DNA from: UBA6059 sp965227155
GTDB lineage: Bacteria; Bacteroidota; Bacteroidia; Cytophagales; Cyclobacteriaceae
DNA: 64,000 nucleotides
NCBI GenBank assembly: GCA_965227155.1
Contig: OZ245731.1
Coordinates: 806,001 to 870,000 of the forward strand
Reading direction: 5' to 3'
Below are positions 1 through 7,721 of this stretch, in pieces. Under the pieces are notes generated by a model, which ran no database searches, was not told the DNA's origin, and saw only the letters and a program-made list of their open reading frames with translations. Numbering within the stretch: the first letter of the stretch is position 1; every line of letters starts with the position of its first letter. A program made the translations under genes and the position numbers.

Positions 1-2
1 CA

Positions 3-2333
3 ACCGGCCTTGAAGTAGAAGGCCTTGAGCAATTTGAAAAATTTGAAGGTGGCCTTGAGGGGTTGGTAATTGGTGAAGTCATTACCTGTGAGCTTCATCC
101 CAATGCTGATAAGCTTAAAGTTACTACAGTAGATATTGGTGCTGAGGAATTGTCACCTATTGTTTGTGGTGCACCCAATGTGGCTGCCGGCCAAAAAGTC
201 ATTGTTGCTACAGTGGGCACTACGCTTTATCCTTTTGAAGGAGACTCTTTTAAGATTAAAAAAGCCAAAATCAGAGGCGAGGTTTCTGAAGGTATGATCT
301 GTGCAGAAGATGAAATAGGCCTGGGTCCCGATCATGATGGCATTATGGTTTTGAATACAGATTTGCCTAATGGCACACCTGCTGCAGAATATCTGGAAAA
401 TTACAGTGATACAGTTTTTGAAATAGGCCTCACCCCCAACCGCTCAGATGCTATATCTCATTTGGGAGTAGCAAGAGACCTTAAGGCAGTGCTCGACCGA
501 GATTTACAGCTACCTGATATTGCTATTGAAATTCCCTCTGCTCCTTGCCCTGTTGAGGTGAAAGTTGAGAACAAAGAGGCTTGTCCCAGGTATTCCGGAT
601 TGGTTATCAAAAACTTAAAGGTGGCAGATTCGCCTGAATGGCTTCAAAATGCACTGAAAGCTATAGGTTTAAGCCCTATCAATAATGTTGTGGACATTAC
701 TAATTACGTGCTGCATGCCATTGGACAGCCGCTTCATGCATTTGATCAAAACAAGATTACCGGTAACAATGTCATTGTAAGAACCTTAGACGAAGGCACT
801 ATATTCACTACCCTTGATGAGGTGGAAAGAAAACTAAAGGCCAACGATCTGATGATCTGCAACGCTGATAAACCAATGTGTATTGGCGGAGTATTTGGCG
901 GTATCGAATCGGGTGTAACAGAATCAACGACTTCCATATTTCTGGAAAGCGCCTATTTCTCAGCAGATTACATCAGAAAAACAGCTCAGCATCACCAGCT
1001 CAAGACAGATGCCTCTTTTCGCTTTGAAAGAGGCACAGACCCGAATAATACGCTATTCGGTCTTAAATTGGCCACAAAGCTTCTCATTGAAATATGTGGT
1101 GGTCAAATAGATGGTGGGCTGGTAGATATCTATGATGAGCCCATCGAGCCTGCCAAAATTCAAATGCAATACAAGAATATTGATAGGCTTATTGGCAAAT
1201 CACTAGACCGGGCATTGATCAAAAACATCCTTCAGCATCTGGATTTTGAGGTTTCCAATGAATCTGATATGGGGTTTATAGCTGCCGCCCCAACCTACCG
1301 GGTTGATGTGACACGGGAAGCTGATGTAATAGAAGAGATCCTTAGGATATATGGGTATGATAATGTAGAGATCTCCAGCCAGCTAGGCAGCGATTTTATT
1401 GCTGATTTCCCGCAGGTCGATAGTCATATCAACCGGGAAAAAATAGCTGATTTGCTCACTGCCAACGGCTTCAATGAGATTTTCACCAATTCACTGACAA
1501 ACCCCGATTATACAGAAAACACCAACATCTGGCCGGTAGAAGAGAATGTAACCATTCTAAACAAGCTTTCTGAAGAACTGGGTGTGATGCGGCAAACTTT
1601 ACTGTTCACAGGTTTAGAGTCCATTCGATATAATGTGAGCCACAGGCAAACGGATCTCAAATTCTTTGAGTTTGGCAACACCTATCGTCTACATGCAAAA
1701 AAATATGAAGAGGAGCATGTACTTGCATTGTTTATGACAGGTAATGCTACCCGTGAGCATTGGTCACAGGAACAAAAGCCCGTAGACTTTTTCCAGCTAA
1801 GCCATATTGTCAATAAGATCATTGACCTGGCGGGAGTCCATAACATCGATAGTGATCCAGAGGTGCCAGCCTATTTACAATATGGATTGGTGTACAAAAT
1901 CGGAAAGAAGATATTAGCCACCTTTGGTAAGTTAAAAGACAGTATTGGCAAGGAAATGGGCATAAAGCAGCCTGTATTTTACGCAGAGATCAACTGGGAA
2001 AATTTACTCAAGCAGCTCAGCAATACAGTTACTTATCAGGAGGTTTCCAAATACCCTGAAGTGAGAAGAGACCTTTCGTTGGTGATCGACAAAAAAGTTT
2101 CTTTTAAAGAGATCAAAGAAGTTGCTTTAGACACAGAAAAGCGGTTAATTAAAAGATTGAATGTGTTTAGCGTATACGAGGGTGATAAAATTGAGGACGG
2201 TAAAAAAGCATATGCAATAAGCTTCATCCTGCAGGACAAAGACAAAACCCTGAAGGACAAAGTGATAGACAAAGTGATGAACCAGCTAATTCAGAATTTT
2301 GAAAACAATTTGGGAGCTTTGATTAGAAAATGA
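3..2333 (+). CDS. pheT: Phenylalanine--tRNA ligase beta subunit (5' partial)
   Basis: This is the beta subunit of the alpha2beta2 cytosolic enzyme that charges tRNA-Phe. The frame is open from base 3, reading TGLEVEGLE, so the true start lies before the window; only roughly 35 residues of the usual ~800 appear to be missing. The N-terminal EMAP-like tRNA-binding domain is visible (VIGEVITCELHPNADKLKV), followed by the B3/B4 editing region, the B5 domain and a C-terminal ferredoxin-fold anticodon-binding domain (KYPEVRRDLSLVIDKKVSF). The stop is one base before the next start codon, so it is probably co-transcribed with the coiled-coil gene, zapA and perhaps rny. Identification is by family recognition and is very secure. 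Confidence 0.97.
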   Translation, partial: TGLEVEGLEQFEKFEGGLEGLVIGEVITCELHPNADKLKVTTVDIGAEELSPIVCGAPNVAAGQKVIVATVGTTLYPFEGDSFKIKKAKIRGEVSEGMICAEDEIGLGPDHDGIMVLNTDLPNGTPAAEYLENYSDTVFEIGLTPNRSDAISHLGVARDLKAVLDRDLQLPDIAIEIPSAPCPVEVKVENKEACPRYSGLVIKNLKVADSPEWLQNALKAIGLSPINNVVDITNYVLHAIGQPLHAFDQNKITGNNVIVRTLDEGTIFTTLDEVERKLKANDLMICNADKPMCIGGVFGGIESGVTESTTSIFLESAYFSADYIRKTAQHHQLKTDASFRFERGTDPNNTLFGLKLATKLLIEICGGQIDGGLVDIYDEPIEPAKIQMQYKNIDRLIGKSLDRALIKNILQHLDFEVSNESDMGFIAAAPTYRVDVTREADVIEEILRIYGYDNVEISSQLGSDFIADFPQVDSHINREKIADLLTANGFNEIFTNSLTNPDYTENTNIWPVEENVTILNKLSEELGVMRQTLLFTGLESIRYNVSHRQTDLKFFEFGNTYRLHAKKYEEEHVLALFMTGNATREHWSQEQKPVDFFQLSHIVNKIIDLAGVHNIDSDPEVPAYLQYGLVYKIGKKILATFGKLKDSIGKEMGIKQPVFYAEINWENLLKQLSNTVTYQEVSKYPEVRRDLSLVIDKKVSFKEIKEVALDTEKRLIKRLNVFSVYEGDKIEDGKKAYAISFILQDKDKTLKDKVIDKVMNQLIQNFENNLGALIRK

Positions 2334-2334
2334 C

Positions 2335-2631
2335 ATGTCGGATAAAGATTTAAGAACTGAGCTCATCAGCCTTGAGCGTAAAATCTTAATGTTGGTAAAT
2401 GAGACAAAGAAAGCGAAAGAAGAAATCGCCTATTTAAGACATCAGAACCTTGAATTAAAAGACGAGCTCAAGAAAAAAAGAGACCAAATTGGCAGCTTTC
2501 AGAATACCGCAAAAATTAGTAAAATTGTAGATAGCATGGTAGAAAATGAAGATGACACTACGGAGCTAAAACAAGTAATTAATGATTATATAAAGGAAAT
2601 TGATAAATGTATCGCTCATTTGAGCCAATAA
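2335..2631 (+). CDS. Small coiled-coil protein between pheT and zapA
   Basis: A 98-residue protein, highly charged and almost entirely predicted alpha-helical. Residues ~5-55 form a heptad-rich coiled coil (leucines in LISLERKILMLV and in the LRHQNLELKDEL segment), followed by an acidic linker and a C-terminal helix. There is no signal peptide or membrane segment. The start follows the pheT stop after one base and zapA follows after 21 bases, so it sits in the same transcription unit. Its size, coiled coil and position recall ZapB-type division helper proteins, which partner with ZapA. That is inference from context, since no diagnostic motif was recognised. Confidence 0.8.
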   Translation: MSDKDLRTELISLERKILMLVNETKKAKEEIAYLRHQNLELKDELKKKRDQIGSFQNTAKISKIVDSMVENEDDTTELKQVINDYIKEIDKCIAHLSQ

Positions 2632-2652
2632 CAACAACATTAATCCAGCTCA

Positions 2653-2937
2653 ATGGCAGAACTATCAATTAAAATAAAAATCGGGAACCGGGAATACCCA
2701 ATGAGGGTAAAGGCTGAGGACGAAGCTATGATCCGCCAGGCAGGCAAGAAGATAAATGAACAGATTAAAGTCTATCAGGACCAATTTGGCATAGATGATA
2801 AGCAAGATTTACTTGCTATGGTGGCTTTTGACTGTGTGGTGGATAAATTTCGAACACAAGAGAAAAATAAATTGAACGATGAGATCGCTCACGAACAAAT
2901 CCAACGTTTAAGTAATATCATCTCCCAGTCCCTTTAA
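2653..2937 (+). CDS. zapA: Cell division protein ZapA
   Basis: A 94-residue ZapA-family protein, which bundles and stabilises FtsZ protofilaments at the division site. The N-terminal part contains the family signature (IKIGNREYPMRVKAEDEAMIR) and is followed by a long C-terminal coiled-coil helix used for dimer/tetramer formation. The length is normal for the family. It lies between a coiled-coil gene and rny, a gene order seen in other Bacteroidota. The 83-bp gap downstream is too short to hold a 6S RNA, which follows zapA in gammaproteobacteria. Confidence 0.93.
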   Translation: MAELSIKIKIGNREYPMRVKAEDEAMIRQAGKKINEQIKVYQDQFGIDDKQDLLAMVAFDCVVDKFRTQEKNKLNDEIAHEQIQRLSNIISQSL

Positions 2938-3020
2938 TACATATAGTCAATTAAAACTTGGATTATCTCTGATGTTATCTGGTTTGGCCATGCTGACTAA
3001 ACCTTATAAATAGATACATT

Positions 3021-4586
3021 ATGGATAATCTGGTACTAATGGTCATAGCGCTAATCCTGGGTGCAGGAGTGGGCGTTTTGATCAGTCGGGTGCTACTCAA
3101 AAAGTCTCTGGAAAAACGAAAAACCGAGGCTGAAGAGAAAGCATCTTCTATCATAAAAGAGGCGGAACTCACCGCCGAAAACATCAAGAAAGACAAGATC
3201 ATTGAAGCAAAGGAGAAAATCCTAAAGCTTAAATCCGAATTTGAAGAGGAAGCCTCCCGCAAGAAGAACATTATCATTAACAATGAGCAAAAGCTCAAAA
3301 AACGGGAAGAACAAAACTCCAAGCACTACGAACAGAACAAAAGGAAGGAAGCAGAGCTTGAGTCTATGAAAGAAAACCTTACGGCACAAATGGAGATCGT
3401 ACAGAAACGTAAGGAAGAGCTAGAGCGAGTAAAGGAGCAGCAAATCAATATCCTCGAAAAAATCGCTAACCTGAGTGCGGAAGATGCCAAAAATCAGCTA
3501 ATAGAAACGCTTAAGGATGAAGCAACTACCGACGCATCCTCTCACATCAAAGAGATCATTGAAGATGCGAAACTAACCGCGGCAAAAGAAGCCAAGAAGA
3601 TAGTTATTCAGACCATACAACGTACCGCTACAGAGCATGCAATTGAAAACTGCGTCTCTATTTTCAATATCGAAAGTGATGATATCAAAGGTAAAATTAT
3701 TGGTCGCGAGGGTAGAAATATACGGGCACTGGAAGCTGCTACCGGCGTGGAAATCATTGTAGATGATACTCCTGAGGCAATTATTATCTCCGGCTTTGAT
3801 CCGGTAAGGCGAGAGATTGCACGCCTTTCCTTGCATCGATTGGTTCAGGATGGTAGGATTCACCCCGCCCGAATAGAGGAAATTGTTGGTAAAACTGCCA
3901 AGAATATTGAGGAAGAAATCATTGAAATTGGTGAACGCACAGTCATAGATTTAGGTATTCATGGCTTGCACCCTGAGCTGATCAAAATGGTAGGCCGTAT
4001 GCGCTTCCGATCAAGCTATGGGCAAAACCTGCTTCAGCACTCGAGAGAGGTAGCCAAGCTCTGCGCTACCCTGGCTTCTGAACTCGGCCTAAATGCCAAG
4101 CTGGCCAAAAGAGCTGGCTTATTGCATGATATTGGTAAAGTGTGGCCTGAAGAACCGGAGCTACCCCACGCCATCCTGGGCATGGAACTGGCCAAAAAAT
4201 ACAAGGAAAATGCCGAGGTATGCAATGCCATCGGTGCCCACCATGATGAAATTGAGATGACCAGCCTTATCTCTCCAATCATCCAGGCTTGTGATGCCAT
4301 CTCAGGTTCAAGACCAGGCGCAAGAAGAGAGATCATGGAATCTTATATCAAGCGCTTGAAAGACCTTGAAAACCTCGCTATAAGCTTTGATGGGGTGAAT
4401 AAATGCTATGCTATACAGGCCGGCCGTGAGCTAAGAGTACTGGTAGATGCAGAGAAGATCACCGACAAACAATCGGAAGACCTGTCTTTTCAGATTTCAC
4501 AGAAAATCGAGAAGGATATGCAGTATCCCGGACAGATAAAGGTTACTGTGATAAGAGAGACAAGATCTGTAGCTTTTGCGAAATAG
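3021..4586 (+). CDS. rny: Ribonuclease Y
   Basis: A membrane-anchored endoribonuclease that initiates mRNA decay. Residues ~3-22 form an N-terminal transmembrane helix, ~28-170 a long charged coiled coil, ~210-275 a KH RNA-binding domain (GKIIGREGRNIRALEAATG), and the HD metal-dependent phosphohydrolase domain contains GLLHDIGK with the HD pair near residues 368-369. The total of 521 residues is normal. The start ATG is followed at once by the hydrophobic anchor, which supports this choice. It is the last gene of the pheT-zapA-rny group, and a weak hairpin with a T-run follows the stop. Confidence 0.97.
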   Translation: MDNLVLMVIALILGAGVGVLISRVLLKKSLEKRKTEAEEKASSIIKEAELTAENIKKDKIIEAKEKILKLKSEFEEEASRKKNIIINNEQKLKKREEQNSKHYEQNKRKEAELESMKENLTAQMEIVQKRKEELERVKEQQINILEKIANLSAEDAKNQLIETLKDEATTDASSHIKEIIEDAKLTAAKEAKKIVIQTIQRTATEHAIENCVSIFNIESDDIKGKIIGREGRNIRALEAATGVEIIVDDTPEAIIISGFDPVRREIARLSLHRLVQDGRIHPARIEEIVGKTAKNIEEEIIEIGERTVIDLGIHGLHPELIKMVGRMRFRSSYGQNLLQHSREVAKLCATLASELGLNAKLAKRAGLLHDIGKVWPEEPELPHAILGMELAKKYKENAEVCNAIGAHHDEIEMTSLISPIIQACDAISGSRPGARREIMESYIKRLKDLENLAISFDGVNKCYAIQAGRELRVLVDAEKITDKQSEDLSFQISQKIEKDMQYPGQIKVTVIRETRSVAFAK

Positions 4587-4620
4587 TAGATTAGATTTAA
4601 TTTTCAATCTACATGTTTTT
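4586..4620 (+). terminator. Possible terminator after rny
   Basis: GTAGATT (4586-4592) pairs with AATCTAC (4606-4612) across a 13-base loop, followed by ATGTTTTTT. The stem is AT-rich and only 7 bp, so this is a weak candidate for a rho-independent terminator. Confidence 0.4.
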
Positions 4621-4625
4621 TAAGT

Positions 4626-4672
4626 TAAATTTATGCAAATTGAAAACATGAATTTCAATTTGCATAAATTTA
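4626..4672. repeat. Perfect 20-bp inverted repeat upstream of DUF4143 ATPase
   Basis: The arm at 4626-4645 (TAAATTTATGCAAATTGAAA) is the exact reverse complement of 4653-4672, with a 7-base spacer (ACATGAA). The right arm ends four bases before the ATG at 4677. With AT-rich arms and no following T-run it does not look like a terminator. It could be an operator overlapping the promoter/leader, a target site for the encoded protein, or an mRNA hairpin over the translation start. Confidence 0.85.
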
Positions 4673-4676
4673 CACC

Positions 4677-5867
4677 ATGAATACAATAAGGCGAACACTC
4701 AGTTCCAAGCTTTTAAAGGCAATTACGACCATGCCTGTTGTAACACTGCTTGGGCCGAGACAAGTAGGCAAGACAACACTTGCCAAGGCCATAATACAAG
4801 ATGAGATCAAAAAACCTGTCAGCTACTTCGACCTGGAACTAGATTCTGATTTGGCCAAATTTTCAGATGTAGAAGCTTTTTTAAGACAGCAAGAGGGTAA
4901 TCTTGTTATCATTGACGAAATCCAACATCAGCCACAGCTCTTTCGCATACTAAGAGGACTAGTTGACGAGCGTAAACAAAAAGGCGAGCGTTCAGGACAG
5001 TATCTACTACTTGGATCAGCTTCAAAAGATCTGTTGCAGCATACATCCGAATCATTAGCAGGCAGAGTGCGCTTTTTGGAGCTAAGCCCATTCAATTTAT
5101 TTGAAGTGCAATCTGGCAACCAGGCAGTTGACTATAGCAACCAACTGTGGTTAAGAGGCGGATTTCCTGATAGCTACCTTGCGGCAAACAACCAAGAGAG
5201 TTGGGATTGGCGTAGTGACTTTATAAGTACATACATCGAACGTGATATCCCACAGCTGGGAGTTAACATACCATCAACCAAAATGCGCCGTTTCTGGACT
5301 ATGCTTGCCCATCTCAATGGTCAACAAATCAACTTTTCTAACCTTGGCAAGAGCCTCGACGCTTCCCATACGACCATTCGCAATTATCTCGATCTATTAA
5401 CAGACCTTTACATGGTACGGCAGCTTACTCCATGGTATGGCAACACAAAAAAAAGACTCGTAAAAGCACCCAAGATATTTATTCGAGATACGGGTCTTCT
5501 ACACCGCTTGCTAAATATTCCGGATATGAATAGCCTAATGGGCCATCCCGTAATGGGAGCGTCATGGGAAGGTTTTGTCATTGAGAATATACTTGCTCAT
5601 CTAAATAATGACTGGATCTCCAGCTACTACCGTACCTCAAATGGCACCGAGATAGACCTGGTCCTTGAGACTCCTGGAGGCGAAATATGGGCCATAGAAA
5701 TTAAACGATCACTGGCCCCTAGAATAAAAGCCAGCTTTCATCATGCTGCTGAAGACTTGGGTGCGCAGCGGAAGTTTGTGATATATGCAGGACAAGATCG
5801 CTATCCCATACCTAATGAAACTGAAGTTATTGGGTTAACCGGTTTTATTGAGCATATTTTAGCATAG
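4677..5867 (+). CDS. ATP-binding protein, AAA_14/DUF4143 family
   Basis: A 396-residue P-loop ATPase of the AAA_14 + DUF4143 type, a widespread bacterial and archaeal family without a settled function, usually found as accessory singletons. Walker A is GPRQVGKT (residues 26-33) and Walker B is LVIIDE (D80, E81). A middle winged-helix-like segment is followed by the DUF4143 C-terminus, which contains an EIDLVLE...IEIK arrangement (D near 327, E-x-K near 340-342). That resembles a PD-(D/E)XK nuclease core and would imply DNA action; this part is inference. The gene is monocistronic and directly preceded by a perfect 20-bp inverted repeat. Confidence 0.92.
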   Translation: MNTIRRTLSSKLLKAITTMPVVTLLGPRQVGKTTLAKAIIQDEIKKPVSYFDLELDSDLAKFSDVEAFLRQQEGNLVIIDEIQHQPQLFRILRGLVDERKQKGERSGQYLLLGSASKDLLQHTSESLAGRVRFLELSPFNLFEVQSGNQAVDYSNQLWLRGGFPDSYLAANNQESWDWRSDFISTYIERDIPQLGVNIPSTKMRRFWTMLAHLNGQQINFSNLGKSLDASHTTIRNYLDLLTDLYMVRQLTPWYGNTKKRLVKAPKIFIRDTGLLHRLLNIPDMNSLMGHPVMGASWEGFVIENILAHLNNDWISSYYRTSNGTEIDLVLETPGGEIWAIEIKRSLAPRIKASFHHAAEDLGAQRKFVIYAGQDRYPIPNETEVIGLTGFIEHILA

Positions 5868-5966
5868 CATTAATTATCCATGTAATGATTACATCCATTC
5901 ATCAATTATTAAAAACGTTGAGATAAAGGTATTTTTCTTCTATAATCTTACAATAAAATACTATCC

Positions 5967-6653
5967 ATGGAAAAGCATTTTACAGCCCATTTTCCTTTTG
6001 AAGAAATGCCGAACCTGGTAAAACTCATCAGGGCGCAGGATGCTTTTCGATATGATTATAGCTTCGACAAACACCGGATAGATTTTTTAGATGACCAGCA
6101 TAATACAATTGGATACCTGAGGTTGCCAATTTCCATGAACTACAAAAGCCTGACTGATGACACAACCTACCTCATAGCACTCATCCAGACTGGCGACTGT
6201 GCGGTAGGTATTTTTCAAAATAGGGAGCCTCTGGCGCATAAAGTGTTGAAGTCTTACCTGGTGAGAAAGAAGCATGGGAAAAGTCAGTTGAAATACCTGA
6301 AGACCAAAGGCAAATCAAAGGCAGGCTCACGGGTAAGGCTGGGCAATGCGGTAGATTTCTTTGAAAATATCAATTTGAAAATTACCGAATACATAGAGGA
6401 GTACTCACCTGAAAGGATAGCTATTAGCTGCCCCAAAACAATCTGGCCTTTTCTTTTTCAATCCAAAATAGAATGCCCTTTTGAAAAAGATGATGAGCGA
6501 TTGTATAAAATCCCTCTTCACGTACCTACGCCAAAGCAGGAAGTGCTCTTAAAAATCAATCGCTCGCTTCAGGGGGGTGAGCTTGTGTTGGATACCTCCT
6601 ATGCTGCTATTCAGCCAATAACAGCACACTTAAATATCGACATTACCCCCTGA
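5967..6653 (+). CDS. Vms1-like release factor (VLRF1-type) domain protein
   Basis: A 228-residue cytosolic protein. Residues ~100-125 carry a KKHGKSQLKYL...AGSRVRL signature (GKSQ at 104-107, AGSRVRL at 119-125) matching my knowledge of the VLRF1 domain, the eRF1-related fold of Vms1/ANKZF1 that cleaves peptidyl-tRNA on stalled ribosomes. Bacteroidota versions (bVLRF1) have been described from comparative genomics. The glutamine of the GKSQ loop corresponds to the catalytically important Gln of Vms1. A role in releasing nascent chains from stalled 50S subunits follows from the family but is untested here. It is convergent with msrP; the two stop codons abut. Confidence 0.72.
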   Translation: MEKHFTAHFPFEEMPNLVKLIRAQDAFRYDYSFDKHRIDFLDDQHNTIGYLRLPISMNYKSLTDDTTYLIALIQTGDCAVGIFQNREPLAHKVLKSYLVRKKHGKSQLKYLKTKGKSKAGSRVRLGNAVDFFENINLKITEYIEEYSPERIAISCPKTIWPFLFQSKIECPFEKDDERLYKIPLHVPTPKQEVLLKINRSLQGGELVLDTSYAAIQPITAHLNIDITP

Positions 6654-7676
6654 TCAACCATACAGATTAGCGACATAATCTCCATAGCCATTATAGATCA
6701 AAGTTGGTCGCTCCTCTCCATCCGGAATCATTTTCTCAACTGCCTGTGACCATCTGGGGTGGGGTACGTTGGGATTTACATTGCTTAAAAACGGATATTC
6801 ATCAGCCCTTACCGTGTTCCAAAAAGTGGCTGGCTGCTCTTTGGTAAACTCAATTTTTACTATCGACTTGGGATTCTTATACCCATACTTCCATGGGGTG
6901 ATGATGCGCATGGGCGCGCCGTGCTGCTTAGGCAATACCTTACCGTAAATACCCGTGACACAAAGCGGCAATTCATTCATAGCTTCGTCCATGCGCAACC
7001 CCTCAGTATAGGGCCAGGGGTACCAGTCCTGATTCTTTACACCGGGCATTTGTTCGGGTATCGCAGAAGAATAGAATTTTACATAATTGGCTTCACTGGT
7101 GGGGTCGAGGTATTTAATCAGCTTTTGTAATGGAAACCCTGTCCAGGGTACAGCCATAGACCACCGCTCTACACATCGGAAACGGTAAACCCTCTCCTCC
7201 TGCCCAAAACGCTTTATCCAGTCCTCCAGGTCAAATTTACCTGTCTTATTGGCTAAGCCTGCTACCTCAATGACCCAATTGCTGGTGTCAAATTGATCTA
7301 CATGCTCATGCACATTGTATATATCAGGATCACCGGGAGTGATGAACTCATAATAATTATTATGCGTGGTAGCTATCTCTTCGGCTGTCAGTGGACGATC
7401 AATAGTATACTGCTCATTCCGCTTAGCTGGAAAATAATTGTCGATACCCTGGAAAGTGAAGCTGTTTGATTTGCCTGCTACAGCCGGTGCCTCCGCTGCG
7501 GGTTGCTCCTGTTGCTTTTGCCCTTTAGAACATGCTGCCAAAGCAGAAAATGCCATCATGCCTCCTGAGGCAATACCTAACTTTTTGATGATTTGCCTGC
7601 GGTTGTAATAGGTAGTTTCTTCTATCGGCTTCAAACCACTTATTTGCCAGCCTTTGGGAATGATTATATTTGACAT
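6654..7676 (-). CDS. msrP: Protein-methionine-sulfoxide reductase catalytic subunit MsrP (YedY family)
   Basis: A periplasmic molybdopterin enzyme that reduces methionine sulfoxide in oxidised envelope proteins. The N-terminus has a twin-arginine signal (R26-R27 in NRRQIIKKLG, then a hydrophobic run ending LAACS). The molybdenum-ligating cysteine is C168 in YRFRCVERW, followed by SMAVPWTGFPL; the C-terminus carries the family motif HGAPMRIITPWKYGYK. At 340 residues it has normal length. The heme partner MsrQ is not adjacent, so electrons may come from an unlinked partner or the protein may act independently. An alternative label is sulfite oxidase-like oxidoreductase, but the YedY-type features favour MsrP. 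Confidence 0.92.
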   Translation of the reverse strand: MSNIIIPKGWQISGLKPIEETTYYNRRQIIKKLGIASGGMMAFSALAACSKGQKQQEQPAAEAPAVAGKSNSFTFQGIDNYFPAKRNEQYTIDRPLTAEEIATTHNNYYEFITPGDPDIYNVHEHVDQFDTSNWVIEVAGLANKTGKFDLEDWIKRFGQEERVYRFRCVERWSMAVPWTGFPLQKLIKYLDPTSEANYVKFYSSAIPEQMPGVKNQDWYPWPYTEGLRMDEAMNELPLCVTGIYGKVLPKQHGAPMRIITPWKYGYKNPKSIVKIEFTKEQPATFWNTVRADEYPFLSNVNPNVPHPRWSQAVEKMIPDGEERPTLIYNGYGDYVANLYG

Positions 7677-7721
7677 AGGTTACGCATTTTATTATTCCTC
7701 AAAATAACCAAGTTTCTGCTT

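Noticed and set aside
2938..3020. 6S RNA between zapA and rny
   Set aside because: 6S RNA follows zapA in gammaproteobacteria, but this gap is only 83 bases and shows no long hairpin with a central bubble.
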